A stretch of 64,000 bases of DNA from Pimelobacter simplex (GTDB lineage Bacteria > Actinomycetota > Actinomycetes > Propionibacteriales > Nocardioidaceae), in NCBI RefSeq assembly GCF_900114845.1, contig NZ_FOUK01000001.1, positions 1,466,479 to 1,530,478 on the forward strand. The letters are read 5' to 3'. The translations under genes were made by a program, and so were the position numbers. Positions 9,381 to 18,912 of the stretch are shown here, piece after piece. Numbering within the stretch: position 1 is the first letter of the stretch; each line of letters starts with the position of its first letter. Under the pieces are notes generated by a model. The model saw only the letters and a program-made list of their open reading frames with translations. It had not been told where the DNA came from and did not search any database.

Positions 9381-12260
9381 TCAGTGCAGGGCCAACGTGA
9401 CGGCGGTCCCCTTCGCGGCGGCGTCGGTGGTGGCGACCTGGTCGCCGTACGGCCCGGACGCGACCGGTCCGCCGGTGTCGGCCACGAGCTGGTCGGCGTG
9501 CGCGCCGCCGGTGCCGATCAGGCGCTGGCGCACGACCGCGCCGGCCGGCTCGGTGAAGGTGGTCGTCGCCGAGGAGCGGTCGGCCCACACGGTCACCACC
9601 CAGTTGCCGGGGGAGACCACCGACGGGCTGTGGTGCGCGGTCGTGGCGGTCGTCTCGCCGCCGGCCGCGGCGGCCGCGACCGGTCCGCCGGGATCGGTGC
9701 CGGAGTAGGCGAGGACGGTGAGCGTCGCCTTGACCGCCGTCGCCCCGAAGGAGACGGTGACATTGCGCCCCGCGTCGTCCGCGGCGGCGACCCGCTGCCA
9801 GACCACCGTGGTCATCGCGTCCGTCGTGGCGGGAGCGCCGACCTGGGTCCAGCCCGCCGGAGCGGCCGGGACGACGGTCGTGCTCGCCGAGACGACCGCG
9901 ATCAGCCCGTCCCCGGCCTGGGTGCTGGCCGGCACCGGCGTGACGACGCTCGTCGCGTTGGTGACCTTGCCGGTGGCGTCGCGGAAGCCGATCGTGCTGG
10001 CCGGTGCGGCGATCGTCACCGGCTGGGTCAGCGCGGAGGTGGCACCGTCGTCGTCGGTCACGGTGAGCGTCACCTGGTAGGTGCCGGGACCGGCGTACAC
10101 GTGGTCGGGCTGGCTGCCCGTGCCGGTGCCGCCGTCCCCGAAGGCCCAGGCCCACGAGGTGACCGTGCCGTCCGCGTCGGCCGAGGCGCGGCCGTCGAAC
10201 GAGCAGGTCTGCCCGGTGCAGCCCGACGAGAACGCGGCGCTGGGCGCCTGGTTGGCGAGCGGCCCGAGGAAGACGGTGCCGCTCGACCACTGCGGGTTGG
10301 TGTCGACGCCGCCGCCGGTGATCTTGGTCCAGCCGCCGCCGGCGACGCCGTCGGTGACGGGCATGCTCCACAGGTCGTTCGTGGTCATGCCGGCCCACAG
10401 CTTGCCGTCGGCGTAGAAGAGGTTGCGGGCGTCGCGCAGGAGGGGAAAGCCCGACGACGGGACGCTGAACTCCGCGGCGCCGACGATCAGGCTGTCGGGC
10501 GAGAACCACCGCCAGAACACCTTGCTGTTGCCCGAGCGCGTGTAGTAGAGCCGGTGGTTGGCGTACGCCATGCCGGTCACGCCCGAGATCTGCGGGTACA
10601 GCGTGGGGACCCGGCCGCGGTAGGTCGCCGTCCCGCCGCTGCTGACCACGTCGCTCCACGTGGGGTCGTTGTAGGGGTCGATGACGTTGTCGGGGCCGAA
10701 CGCGGTGCCGTCGAACGTCCGGTAGTGCAGCTTGTTGTCGGTGGCGCCGTAGACCAGCTTGGTGCCGATCATGAACGCTCCGCGGACGCTGTTCCAGTTG
10801 ACCCCGCCCGTGGTCGCGACCGTGCTCGGCACGGTCGCCGTGGTGCCGGTGAATTGGCGCGCGGTGACCGTGTTCCCGGAGAGCCGGTAGAGGCTGCGCG
10901 GCAGCAGCGGGTCGGCCTGGACCACGGGCGCGGTGCCGCCCTCCTCGGGGAAGAAGGCGATCCGCGGGCGGTAGTACTGCCGGTTGCCGACGTACTCGGT
11001 GTCGCTGCCGACGTACAGGCCGTTGTCGGTGGCGAGCAGCTCCTCGGCGCCGTCGCCGCGCGGGTGCCGGCCGGGGTTCCAGGTCAGCGGCATGCCGTTC
11101 GCCGGGTCGAGCGCGGCCAGGCCGGGCCGCGGCACCTGGCCGGCCTGCTGGTCGGCGCCGCTCTGGATGGCGTTCATCCACTTCTGGTGGCCACCGACGT
11201 AGACGGCGTTGTCGGCGACCGCCACCGAGAGCAGCGAGTCCTGGCCGGTCGCGGCCTGCCAGGCGGGCTCCACCGCCGTCCCGGTGGCGGCCACGTCGAA
11301 GCGCGCCGCGGAGTCGCACAGCGTGCCGTTGTAGCCGGCGCCGCTCGCCGCGATCACGAAGTAGGTGCTGTCGGGGGAGAAGTCGACGTCGCGGACGTAG
11401 GAGTCGAAGGCGTTCTTGCTGCACGCCGGCGTGTAGCGCTGGGTGGCCCAGGCCGGGTCGACGTACGCGTTGTCGGGGCCGAGGCGGATCATCGCGACCT
11501 GGTCGCGGTCGAGGCCGTCGGCGTGCTTGAAGTTGCCGATCGCGACCAGCCGGGTGCCGTCCGGGCTGGCGGCCAGCTTGGCGACGCCGACCGGGGCCTT
11601 CGCCGTCCCGGAGGGCCAGTTGTGGTTCGTGTCGACCGCGACCTTGAGGTACTCGTCGACCGCGCCCGTCGTCGCGTCGAGCGAGGCCAGGCCGGCGCGC
11701 GGCAGGGTGGCGACGGTGGTGAAGCTGCCGGCCAGCAGCAGCCGGTTCCCGACCAGGGCGATGTCGAGGATGCTCCCGTTGGGGCTGGGGTTCTTGAACG
11801 CGCTGACGAGCGCACCGGTGCTCGTGTCGATCTTGATGATGTTGCGGACCTTCGTGGTCCCGGCCAGCTTGAACGTGCCGGCCACGTAGATCGCGCTGCC
11901 GTCGGCGGTCGGCGCGAGCGCGACGACGCTGCCGTCCAGGGCGGGCTTGAAGGTCTGGTCGATGACGCCGGTCACCCGGTCGTACTCGAAGAGGTACGGC
12001 GTCGCGAGCTGTGCGCTCGTCCCCGCGTTCTGCGTCGTGGTGAACGTGCCGCCCACGAACACCTTGCGTCCCACCTCGGCGATGGCGAGCGTCTTGCCGT
12101 CGAGGATGTTCGGCGTCGTCGCGGGCACGGCCGACGGGATCAGGCGGTGGTGCGCGGGCTGGGCGTCGGCCGGCGGGCTCGAGGCTCCGGTCGCCAGGAT
12201 CGCGGCGACCATGGCCGCGACGAGTACGACGATGCGAGCGTGACGCTGTCCACGGCGCAT
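9381..12260 (-). CDS. large secreted beta-propeller protein with PKD domain
   Basis: 959 aa. Residues 1-34 form a signal peptide after MRRGQRHAR. The next ~600 residues contain repeated blade-like motifs (VFVGGTFTT, IYVAGTFKLAG, LLLAGSFTTV, VYVGGHQKW) typical of delta-60-like or WD-type extracellular propellers. A PKD domain follows (APSAAFSSGC ... FGDGGTGTGSQPDHVYAGPGTYQV). The C-terminal ~200 residues form a beta-rich domain with GDGLIAVVSAS and VLAYSGTD. No catalytic motif was recognised, so a cell-surface binding or adhesion role is an inference. The start at 12260 was chosen because the signal peptide begins there. Confidence 0.85.
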   Translation of the reverse strand: MRRGQRHARIVVLVAAMVAAILATGASSPPADAQPAHHRLIPSAVPATTPNILDGKTLAIAEVGRKVFVGGTFTTTQNAGTSAQLATPYLFEYDRVTGVIDQTFKPALDGSVVALAPTADGSAIYVAGTFKLAGTTKVRNIIKIDTSTGALVSAFKNPSPNGSILDIALVGNRLLLAGSFTTVATLPRAGLASLDATTGAVDEYLKVAVDTNHNWPSGTAKAPVGVAKLAASPDGTRLVAIGNFKHADGLDRDQVAMIRLGPDNAYVDPAWATQRYTPACSKNAFDSYVRDVDFSPDSTYFVIAASGAGYNGTLCDSAARFDVAATGTAVEPAWQAATGQDSLLSVAVADNAVYVGGHQKWMNAIQSGADQQAGQVPRPGLAALDPANGMPLTWNPGRHPRGDGAEELLATDNGLYVGSDTEYVGNRQYYRPRIAFFPEEGGTAPVVQADPLLPRSLYRLSGNTVTARQFTGTTATVPSTVATTGGVNWNSVRGAFMIGTKLVYGATDNKLHYRTFDGTAFGPDNVIDPYNDPTWSDVVSSGGTATYRGRVPTLYPQISGVTGMAYANHRLYYTRSGNSKVFWRWFSPDSLIVGAAEFSVPSSGFPLLRDARNLFYADGKLWAGMTTNDLWSMPVTDGVAGGGWTKITGGGVDTNPQWSSGTVFLGPLANQAPSAAFSSGCTGQTCSFDGRASADADGTVTSWAWAFGDGGTGTGSQPDHVYAGPGTYQVTLTVTDDDGATSALTQPVTIAAPASTIGFRDATGKVTNATSVVTPVPASTQAGDGLIAVVSASTTVVPAAPAGWTQVGAPATTDAMTTVVWQRVAAADDAGRNVTVSFGATAVKATLTVLAYSGTDPGGPVAAAAAGGETTATTAHHSPSVVSPGNWVVTVWADRSSATTTFTEPAGAVVRQRLIGTGGAHADQLVADTGGPVASGPYGDQVATTDAAAKGTAVTLALH

Positions 12261-12381
12261 GGTGCCCCCAGGTGATGTCGGTCCGGTGGAACGACGGTGG
12301 CACCGAACCGGCCGCCGGCGACTCACCCATTTCGGGCAAGTGCGCCGACGGCCGGCCGGTGGGGGGCGTGCGGCCTTCGGG

Positions 12382-13203
12382 CTACTTGACCTCGGAGCGG
12401 AGCACGAGCCGCAGGCCGAGGAGGAGCGGCAGCGCGATCCAGAGCACGGAGGTGAGGCCCAGCTGGGCCCACTCCTGGCCGGTCAGGCTGCCGTCGAAGA
12501 GCAGGAAGCGGCTCTCGTTGAGGTCGAACCAGGCGGCGTTGTCGGCCCACCACTGCTGGGCCGAGGCGAGGGCGCCGGACAGCCCGGGGAGGACCATCGT
12601 CACCACGAAGTAGCCGACCACCGCGGCGGGGGAGTTGCGGAACAGCAGGCCCAGCGCGAAGCCGAGCAGCATCCCGAGCTCGTTGGCGAGGACGATCTGG
12701 GCGAAGGCACCGGCCGAGACGTTCCAGATCGCGTCGTTGCCGGTGATGACCGAGGTCAGCAGGTTGCCGAGCGCGCCGACCCCGAGGGCGACGACCATCG
12801 AGACCAGGCCGATGACGAGCGTGTTGACCAGCTTGGCGCTGAGCACCCGGCTGCGGTGGGGGACGAGCGTGAACGTCGTCAGCGCGGTCCGCTGGCTCCA
12901 CTCGCTGGTCACCGCGAGCACGCCGATGATCGGCAGCACGATCGACATCGGCGAGCCGATCGCCGCGGCGAAGTCCTCGAAGTCGAGGGTGCCGCGGTCA
13001 CCGAGGATGACGGTGAGCGCGGTGGCGATGACCGACGTGATGACGATGCTCGCCATCAGCCAGTAGCCGGAGCGGGTGTCGAACATCTTGCGCAGCTCGA
13101 CGCGCAGCACCCGGCGGTACGGCGTGGGGGCGGGCACCGGGCGGTTCCGGGCGGTGCGGGCGGGGACGACGTCGGTGGCGGCGTCGACGGTGGTGGCGGT
13201 CAT
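12382..13203 (-). CDS. ABC-2 type exporter permease
   Basis: 273 aa with about six membrane segments. It starts with a Pro/Ala cytoplasmic tail and then LRVELRKMFDTRSGYWL, the typical entry of ABC-2 permeases. Its ATG overlaps the stop of the ATPase gene by 4 bp (13200-13203), so the two are translationally coupled. The pair forms a DrrAB-like exporter; the substrate (drug, lipid or bacteriocin) cannot be read from sequence. Confidence 0.9.
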   Translation of the reverse strand: MTATTVDAATDVVPARTARNRPVPAPTPYRRVLRVELRKMFDTRSGYWLMASIVITSVIATALTVILGDRGTLDFEDFAAAIGSPMSIVLPIIGVLAVTSEWSQRTALTTFTLVPHRSRVLSAKLVNTLVIGLVSMVVALGVGALGNLLTSVITGNDAIWNVSAGAFAQIVLANELGMLLGFALGLLFRNSPAAVVGYFVVTMVLPGLSGALASAQQWWADNAAWFDLNESRFLLFDGSLTGQEWAQLGLTSVLWIALPLLLGLRLVLRSEVK

Positions 13204-14126
13204 GCCGCTGCTCCTTCGGGGTTCGAGGTGTGGGTGACGACGTCGCGCTGGCTCTCGGCGGTGAGCGCCAGGAACATCTCCTCCAGGCCGGCGCCGTCGG
13301 CGGCGCGCAGCTCGGTGACGGCGATGCCCGCGGCGAAGGCGGCCTGGCCGACGCGGGTGAGGTCGGCCTCGGCGAGCACGGCGCCGCCGGACGTGGGGCG
13401 GGCGGTGATGCCCGCGGTGGTGAGCGCGGCGGCGAGTCCGGCGCCGTCCGCGGCCCGGACGAGGGTGCCGGCGCCGGCGAGGAGCTCCTCCTTGGTGCCC
13501 TGCGCGACGATCCGGCCGTTGCCGATGACGACCAGGTCGTCGGCGATGACCTCGATCTCGTGGAGCAGGTGCGACGAGAGCAGCACGGTGCCGCCCTGGT
13601 CGGCGAAGTCGCGCAGCAGGTCGCGCATCCAGCGGATGCCCGCCGGGTCGAGGCCGTTGGCCGGCTCGTCGAGGACGAGCACCTCCGGGTCACCCATCAG
13701 CGCGGTCCCGATGCCCAGCCGCTGGCGCATGCCGAGCGAGTAGTTGCGCACCCGGCGGCTCGCCTCGTCCGGCGTCAGGCTGACCCGCTCGAGCATCTCG
13801 TCGACCCGGGTCCGGGGGAGACCCATGGTGAGCGCCGCGATGGTCAGGATCTCCCGGCCGGTGCGCCCCGCGTGCTGCGCCGAGGCGTCGAGCAGGACGC
13901 CGACCTCGCGGCCCGGGTCGGGCAGGTCGGCGAACCGGCGGCCGAGCACGCGGACCTCGCCGCTGCCCGGACCGGTCAGGCCGACCATGACCCGCATGGT
14001 GGTGGACTTGCCGGCACCGTTGGGCCCGAGGAAGCCGGTGACCCGGCCGGGCCGTGCGGTGAACGACACGTCGTCGACGGCGACGAAGCTGCCGTAGGAC
14101 TTGGAGAGGGACTCGACGGTGATCAT
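13200..14126 (-). CDS. ABC transporter ATP-binding protein (exporter type)
   Basis: 308 aa. Walker A GPNGAGKS lies near residue 34, the signature is YSLGMRQRL, Walker B is VLVLDEPANGLD, and the H-loop Ser-His is in LLSSHLLHE. A ~90-residue C-terminal extension is common in DrrA/CcmA-like ATPases. It drives the permease encoded by the next gene. It is divergent from the DsbA-like gene at 14259. Confidence 0.93.
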   Translation of the reverse strand: MITVESLSKSYGSFVAVDDVSFTARPGRVTGFLGPNGAGKSTTMRVMVGLTGPGSGEVRVLGRRFADLPDPGREVGVLLDASAQHAGRTGREILTIAALTMGLPRTRVDEMLERVSLTPDEASRRVRNYSLGMRQRLGIGTALMGDPEVLVLDEPANGLDPAGIRWMRDLLRDFADQGGTVLLSSHLLHEIEVIADDLVVIGNGRIVAQGTKEELLAGAGTLVRAADGAGLAAALTTAGITARPTSGGAVLAEADLTRVGQAAFAAGIAVTELRAADGAGLEEMFLALTAESQRDVVTHTSNPEGAAA

Positions 14127-14258
14127 GGGCCTCAGCCTGTCCGCGGCGCCGGTGCCACCGCTTCGGGCAGATCCCTTGACCTGCCCCTGAGGTGGGGGTG
14201 GGGTCCCCTAGGGGGCGGCTCCGGGAAGCATTCGGGGGAGGCGCGGGTTGAACCCCTC

Positions 14259-14903
14259 GTGCGTATCGAGATCTGGGCCGACGTCGTGTGTCCGTGGTGC
14301 TACATCGGCAAGCGCCGGCTGGAGAACGCCCTGGCGGACTTCGAGCACCGCGACGACGTCGAGCTCGTCTACCGCTCCTACGAGCTGGACCCCTTCGCCC
14401 CCGAGGTCGGCACCGAGTCCACCGTGACCGTGCTCGGCCGCAAGTTCGGCGCCGACGAGGCCGGCACCCGCGCGATGATGGCGCGTGCCGACGAGGTCGC
14501 CGCGGCCGAGGGCCTCCACTTCTCCCACGCCGACGCGCTCCACGCCCGCACCCTCACCGCGCACCGCCTCCTGCACCTCGCGAAGTCGGCCGGGCGGCAG
14601 GAGGCGCTGCTCGAGGAGCTCCTCGCGGCGTACTTCACGCGGGCCGAGTCGCTCGGCGACCACGACGTCCTGCGCCGTGCGGGCGCGGCCGCCGGCCTCG
14701 ACGCGGCCCGGGTGGACGAGGTGCTGAGCAGCACCGAGTACCGCGACGACGTCATGGCCGACGTCGCGCAGGCCCAGGCGTACGGCTCGACCGGCGTCCC
14801 GTTCTTCGTGGTCGACGGCCGCTACGGCATCTCCGGCGCCCAGCCCACCGAGCTGTTCGCGCAGGCCCTGCAGCAGGCCTGGGAGAGCCGCGCCGACGCC
14901 TGA
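14259..14903 (+). CDS. DsbA/FrnE-family thiol oxidoreductase
   Basis: 214 aa, thioredoxin fold with helical insertion. The redox motif CPWC is at residues 11-14 (VRIEIWADVVCPWCYIGKR). The cis-Pro region is GSTGVPFFVVDGRYGISGAQ, a hallmark of the FrnE-like subfamily. No signal peptide, so a cytoplasmic oxidoreductase or isomerase. The GTG at 14259 fits the family N-terminus; GGGGGAGG lies rather far upstream. No partner gene is obvious. Confidence 0.9.
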   Translation: MRIEIWADVVCPWCYIGKRRLENALADFEHRDDVELVYRSYELDPFAPEVGTESTVTVLGRKFGADEAGTRAMMARADEVAAAEGLHFSHADALHARTLTAHRLLHLAKSAGRQEALLEELLAAYFTRAESLGDHDVLRRAGAAAGLDAARVDEVLSSTEYRDDVMADVAQAQAYGSTGVPFFVVDGRYGISGAQPTELFAQALQQAWESRADA

Positions 14904-14907
14904 GCCC

Positions 14908-15360
14908 TCACGGCAGCAGCAGCACCACGGTCTCGGCGACGCAGGCGGGCTTGTCCTCGCCCTCGATCTCGACCGTGTGCCGCACCGTGAGCTGCTTGCC
15001 GCTCGGGATGTCGACGACCTCGCCCATCTGGACGTGGAGCCGGACCCGCTTCCCGACCAGCAGGGGGTTCGGGAAGCGGACCTTGTTGACGCCGTAGTTG
15101 AGCTTGGCGCCCGGCGTCCGCAGGGTGAAGACCTGGCTGCCGAGCCACGGCACCAGCGACAGCGTCAGGTAGCCGTGCGCGATCGTCCCCCCGAACGGAC
15201 CTTCCTTGGCCCGCTCGAGGTCGACGTGGATCCACTGGTGGTCGCCCGTCGCATCGGCGAACTGGTTGACCCGGCGCTGGTCGATCGTGACCCAGTCACT
15301 GGCTCCCAGGTCGGTCCCGGCCGCCTCGGCGACCTCCTCGAACGTCGTGAACACCCGCAT
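14908..15360 (-). CDS. MaoC-like (R)-hydratase
   Basis: 150 aa hot-dog fold protein. The hydratase motif runs NQFADATGDHQWIHVD with the catalytic Asp/His pair, followed by GPFGGTIAHGYLTLSL. Family members hydrate enoyl-CoA or related thioesters. The ATG at 15358-15360 is preceded by GGAG at a good distance. It converges on the DsbA-like gene, with only four bases between the stops. Confidence 0.92.
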   Translation of the reverse strand: MRVFTTFEEVAEAAGTDLGASDWVTIDQRRVNQFADATGDHQWIHVDLERAKEGPFGGTIAHGYLTLSLVPWLGSQVFTLRTPGAKLNYGVNKVRFPNPLLVGKRVRLHVQMGEVVDIPSGKQLTVRHTVEIEGEDKPACVAETVVLLLP

Positions 15361-15432
15361 GGCAGTGACTCCTTCGTCGGCGGCGGCCTTTGCCTTCGAC
15401 CTTAGCCGGGTCGGGCGCCCCACGCCTCCGGC

Positions 15433-16707
15433 TCAGCGCACGCGCACGGCGGTGCTCGTGACGGTGGCCGGCACGTAATAGCCGGTGCCGCGGACCGTGA
15501 CGGACACGGCGATCCGGTGCCGCCGGTCCTTCTTCCTCACCTTGTACGCCGCCTTCGTCGCGCCCGTGATCCGCTTCCCGTCGCGCAGCCACTGGTAGCT
15601 CACCGAGGCGGGCGCGGGCGACCACGCGCCGGCGTACGCGCGGAGCGTCTTGCGTGCCCGTGCGGGACCGACGACCTTCGGCCGCTTCTTCGCCACGAAG
15701 TGCCGCACGCTGGGCGTCTGCCCCACAGCCGCGCGCGACCACGACGGGCTCGACCCACCGGGCGCCACCATGATGTCGACCCGGGTCCCGGGGTCGCAGG
15801 TCATCCCGCTCGACCGGACGATCCCCGCCGGCTCGGCCCACGCGAGCACCGAACCGTCGGGCGCGATCGTGGGCGAGGTGAGGTTCCCGTCGGCCAGTCC
15901 GATGCCGCACGGGTTGGTCACGCCGAACACCGGCGTCCACGGTGCGGCGCTCGTCCGCACATCGCCCTCGTTGTGGATCACGACCACCGACTGGTCACCC
16001 ACGTCGCCGCGCACGCCGACCGTCCACTCGCCGTCCCGGGACACCTCGAGGTCGGTGAGCTCCTTGGCGTTCGGCGTGTAGTAGCTCTCGTTGAACCACG
16101 GGATGTCGCGCCCGCCGAGGTCGAACAGGTGCGCCTTGTTGCGGTACCAGTGGCTGAGCACCACCCGGCTGTTGGTCACCCACGAGGGCTTGTCGAAGAA
16201 CGCGATGTCGTACTTCGTGGGGTCGGTGGCCCGGTCGGAGGCCGTGAAGCCGGTGGCCCACCGCTTCTTCGACAGCGAGTACTTGTAGTACGTGTAGGCG
16301 ATCTTGGAGCCGTCCGGCGAGATCGCCGTCTCGGTCAGGTCGCGCCCCGACAGCGTCGTCCCGATCGCGTCGAACAGCGCCGGCGGGTAGAACGCGTTGA
16401 AGACCTCGCCGCGCTGGTTCATCCGGTAGATGGCGCCCGCGCGGTGCGCGACCACCACCCCGGCGTCCGACTGGGTGGGCGAGCGCCACGGCGCGGCGGC
16501 CGTGCCTCCGCGCGTCACCTGACGGTGGACGCTGCCGTCGCCGTCGGTGATCCAGACGTTGTAGTCCTTGATGTAGACGATCGACCCGCCGCCGGTCGGC
16601 GCCGCGTGCGCGGCCGGCACGGCTCCCGGGGTCAGGGCGAGGGCGGACGCGGTGAGACCGAGCGCGGCGATCAGGCCGGCTGCTCGTCGTCGAAGGGGGA
16701 GGGGCAC
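15433..16707 (-). CDS. secreted protein with TolB-like repeats and a C-terminal Ig-like domain
   Basis: 424 aa from a GTG at 16707. Residues 1-32 are a signal peptide (PLPLRRR, hydrophobic core, AHAA). The middle has WD40/TolB-like repeats: IVYIKDYNVWITDGDG, ISPDGSKIAYTYYKYS and IAPDGSVLAW. The C-terminal ~90 residues (SYQWLRDGKRITGATKAAYKV) match the Ig-like repeat module common in actinobacterial surface proteins. No catalytic residues recognised; likely an exported binding protein. It is divergent from efeU, across the IdeR box. Confidence 0.82.
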   Translation of the reverse strand: MPLPLRRRAAGLIAALGLTASALALTPGAVPAAHAAPTGGGSIVYIKDYNVWITDGDGSVHRQVTRGGTAAAPWRSPTQSDAGVVVAHRAGAIYRMNQRGEVFNAFYPPALFDAIGTTLSGRDLTETAISPDGSKIAYTYYKYSLSKKRWATGFTASDRATDPTKYDIAFFDKPSWVTNSRVVLSHWYRNKAHLFDLGGRDIPWFNESYYTPNAKELTDLEVSRDGEWTVGVRGDVGDQSVVVIHNEGDVRTSAAPWTPVFGVTNPCGIGLADGNLTSPTIAPDGSVLAWAEPAGIVRSSGMTCDPGTRVDIMVAPGGSSPSWSRAAVGQTPSVRHFVAKKRPKVVGPARARKTLRAYAGAWSPAPASVSYQWLRDGKRITGATKAAYKVRKKDRRHRIAVSVTVRGTGYYVPATVTSTAVRVR

Positions 16708-16813
16708 GGAGGTTCCTCTCTCGGGGGAGTGTTTCGCGCCACCTTCGTCGTCGGGGTTGGGAGGGGACTGGGGGCTCACTGGGGGCGAGCGCGTCCCACC
16801 GCGACGGACCGCA

Positions 16814-16830
16814 TTAGGCAAGGCTAACCA
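16814..16830. promoter_or_regulatory. IdeR/DtxR-type iron box upstream of efeU
   Basis: TTAGGCAAGGCTAACCA closely follows the DtxR/IdeR consensus TTAGGTTAGGCTAACCTAA. It lies 22 bases before the efeU start, with TACGCT (16838-16843) as a possible -10. Iron-loaded IdeR would repress efeUOB here. The divergent gene at 15433-16707 starts 107 bases away and might be co-regulated. Confidence 0.8.
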
Positions 16831-16851
16831 TGCGGAGTACGCTCGCCGTTT

Positions 16852-17718
16852 GTGCTCGCCAACTTCCTGATCGGACTGCGCGAAGGCCTCGAGGCCGCGC
16901 TGGTGGTCAGCATCCTCGTGGCCTACCTGGTCAAGTCCGGCCGGCGCGAGCTGCTGCCCCGGATCTGGGCGGGGGTGGGCCTGGCGGTGGCGATCTCGCT
17001 CGCGTTCGGCGCGACGCTGACGTTCGGGCCGCGCGGGCTGACGTTCGAGGCGCAGGAGGCGATCGGCGGGGGACTGTCGATCCTCGCGGTGGTCTTCGTG
17101 ACGTGGATGATCTTCTGGATGGCGACGGCGGCCCGCGGGCTCGGTGCCGAGCTGCGGGGCCAGATCGACCGGGCGGCCGACGCCGGGCGCTGGTCGCTGG
17201 CGTTCGTCGCGATGCTGGCGGTGGGCCGCGAGGGGCTCGAGACGGCGCTGTTCCTGTGGGCGGCGACCAAGGCGGGCACGCGCGAGAGCGTGGGCACGGT
17301 GACGCCGACGTGGGAGCCCCTGGTGGGAGCACTGCTGGGGCTGCTGGTGGCGGTCGCGCTGGGCTACCTGATCTACCGGGGGGCGATCCGGCTCAACCTG
17401 AGCGTCTTCTTCACCTGGACCGGCGCCTTCCTCATCATCGTGGCCGGCGGCGTCCTCGCGTACGGCGTCCACGACCTCCAGGAGGCCGGGATCCTGCCCG
17501 GCCTGCACGACCTCGCCTTCGACGTGTCGTCGGCGATCCCGCCGTCCTCCTGGTACGGCACCCTGCTCAAGGGCATCTTCAACTTCTCGCCGGCCACGAC
17601 CAAGCTCGAGGCCCTCGTCTGGACGCTGTACGTCGTCCCGGTCGGCGCGATCTTCCTCTTCCGCACCCGGGCCCGCACCCGGGCGCCTCGACCCACCCCT
17701 CAGCCTCAGGAGCACTGA
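16852..17718 (+). CDS. efeU: EfeU/FTR1-family iron permease
   Basis: 288 aa, about seven membrane segments. The two REGLE-type iron-binding motifs of the family are present: LREGLEAAL near residue 8 and GREGLETAL near residue 123. It transports ferric iron with EfeO and EfeB. Last residues are Arg/Pro-rich and cytoplasmic. It is the first gene of efeUOB, placed behind an IdeR-type box, so iron starvation should induce it. efeO begins three bases after the stop. Confidence 0.94.
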   Translation: MLANFLIGLREGLEAALVVSILVAYLVKSGRRELLPRIWAGVGLAVAISLAFGATLTFGPRGLTFEAQEAIGGGLSILAVVFVTWMIFWMATAARGLGAELRGQIDRAADAGRWSLAFVAMLAVGREGLETALFLWAATKAGTRESVGTVTPTWEPLVGALLGLLVAVALGYLIYRGAIRLNLSVFFTWTGAFLIIVAGGVLAYGVHDLQEAGILPGLHDLAFDVSSAIPPSSWYGTLLKGIFNFSPATTKLEALVWTLYVVPVGAIFLFRTRARTRAPRPTPQPQEH

Positions 17719-17721
17719 TCC

Positions 17722-18912
17722 ATGCGCAAGACCCTGCTCGCCTCGGTGGCGGCCCTCGCCGTCGTCCCGGCCCTCGCCGCCTGCACCGAGAACGCTTCGG
17801 ACAAGAACGGCGGCAAGGGCGGTGACGCCCGCGCGCTCACCGTCACGTCCAGTGCCGACGGCTGTGAGCTCTCGGCCGGGAAGGCGCCGGCCGGCACGCT
17901 GACGTTCGACGTGACCAACACCGGCTCCGACGTCACGGAGTTCTACCTGCTGGGCAGCGACGGGCTGCGGATCGTCGGTGAGGTCGAGAACATCGGGCCG
18001 AGCCTGACCAAGAAGCTCACCGTGAACGCGCCGGCCGGCGACTACTTCACGGCGTGCAAGCCGGGCATGGTCGGCGAGGGCATCCGGGCGGCGTTCACGG
18101 TCAGCCCGTCCGACGACGAGCAGGAGACGAGCGCCTCCGACCAGGAGCTCATCGACCAGGCGCAGGCCAACTACCGCGCCTACGTGCAGGACCAGTCCGG
18201 CCAGCTGCTCGAGAAGACGAAGCAGTTCGTCGAGCTCTACGAGGGCGGCAAGGACGACGAGGCGCGGGCGCTCTACCCGGTCGCGCGCGAGCACTGGGAG
18301 CGGATCGAGACGGTCGCCGAGTCGTTCGGCGACCTCGACCCGCTGACCGACGCCCGCGAGGCCGACGTCGACTTCGCCGCCGGCGAGAAGTGGACCGGCT
18401 GGCACCGGATCGAGAAGGACCTGTGGCCGCCGGCCAAGGGCTACCAGGCCCTGAAGCCCGCCGCGCGCAAGACCTACGGCGACGACCTGCTCAAGAACGT
18501 CACCGAGCTCGACCGCCGCATCCAGGCCACCGGCGCCGACGCGCTGAGCTACCCGATCGACGCGATCGCCAACGGCTCGATCGGCCTGCTCGAGGAGGTC
18601 GCGAAGGGCAAGATCACCGGTGAGGAGGAGGCCTGGTCGCACACCGACCTGTGGGACTTCCAGGCCAACATCGACGGCGCCCGCGTCGCCTACGAGGGCG
18701 TCCAGCCGCTGCTGGAGAACAAGGACGCCGCGCTGGCGAAGGAGCTCACCACCAAGTTCGCCGCGCTCCAGAAGCTGCTCGACCAGCACCGCGCCGGCGA
18801 CGGCTTCGTGCTCTACACCGAGCTGACCCAGCCGCAGGTGCGCGAGCTGTCCGACGCCGTCAACGCCCTCTCCGAGCCGCTCTCGCGGCTGACCGCGGCG
18901 GTGACTTCCTGA
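17722..18912 (+). CDS. efeO: EfeO iron-uptake lipoprotein (cupredoxin plus M75 domain)
   Basis: 396 aa. The lipobox ends at LAAC (Cys20). An N-terminal cupredoxin-like domain runs to about residue 125 (TSSADGCEL ... YFTACKPGM), and then a peptidase-M75/imelysin domain with HWERIE and the EADVDF region that carries metal ligands. The full cupredoxin plus M75 form matches E. coli EfeO. It delivers iron to EfeU at the outer face of the membrane. The stop codon overlaps the proposed efeB start. Confidence 0.93.
   Translation: MRKTLLASVAALAVVPALAACTENASDKNGGKGGDARALTVTSSADGCELSAGKAPAGTLTFDVTNTGSDVTEFYLLGSDGLRIVGEVENIGPSLTKKLTVNAPAGDYFTACKPGMVGEGIRAAFTVSPSDDEQETSASDQELIDQAQANYRAYVQDQSGQLLEKTKQFVELYEGGKDDEARALYPVAREHWERIETVAESFGDLDPLTDAREADVDFAAGEKWTGWHRIEKDLWPPAKGYQALKPAARKTYGDDLLKNVTELDRRIQATGADALSYPIDAIANGSIGLLEEVAKGKITGEEEAWSHTDLWDFQANIDGARVAYEGVQPLLENKDAALAKELTTKFAALQKLLDQHRAGDGFVLYTELTQPQVRELSDAVNALSEPLSRLTAAVTS

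Noticed and set aside
8893..12339. A 1148-codon open frame on the minus strand
   Set aside because: Most of it is Arg/Pro/Gly-rich shadow of the secreted propeller gene in another frame. Only the C-terminal part (the EamA protein, from 9333) is a true gene.
15433..18789. A 1118-codon minus-strand open frame
   Set aside because: The upper part is antisense to efeU and efeO and has shadow composition. The real gene is the segment up to 16707 with the signal peptide.
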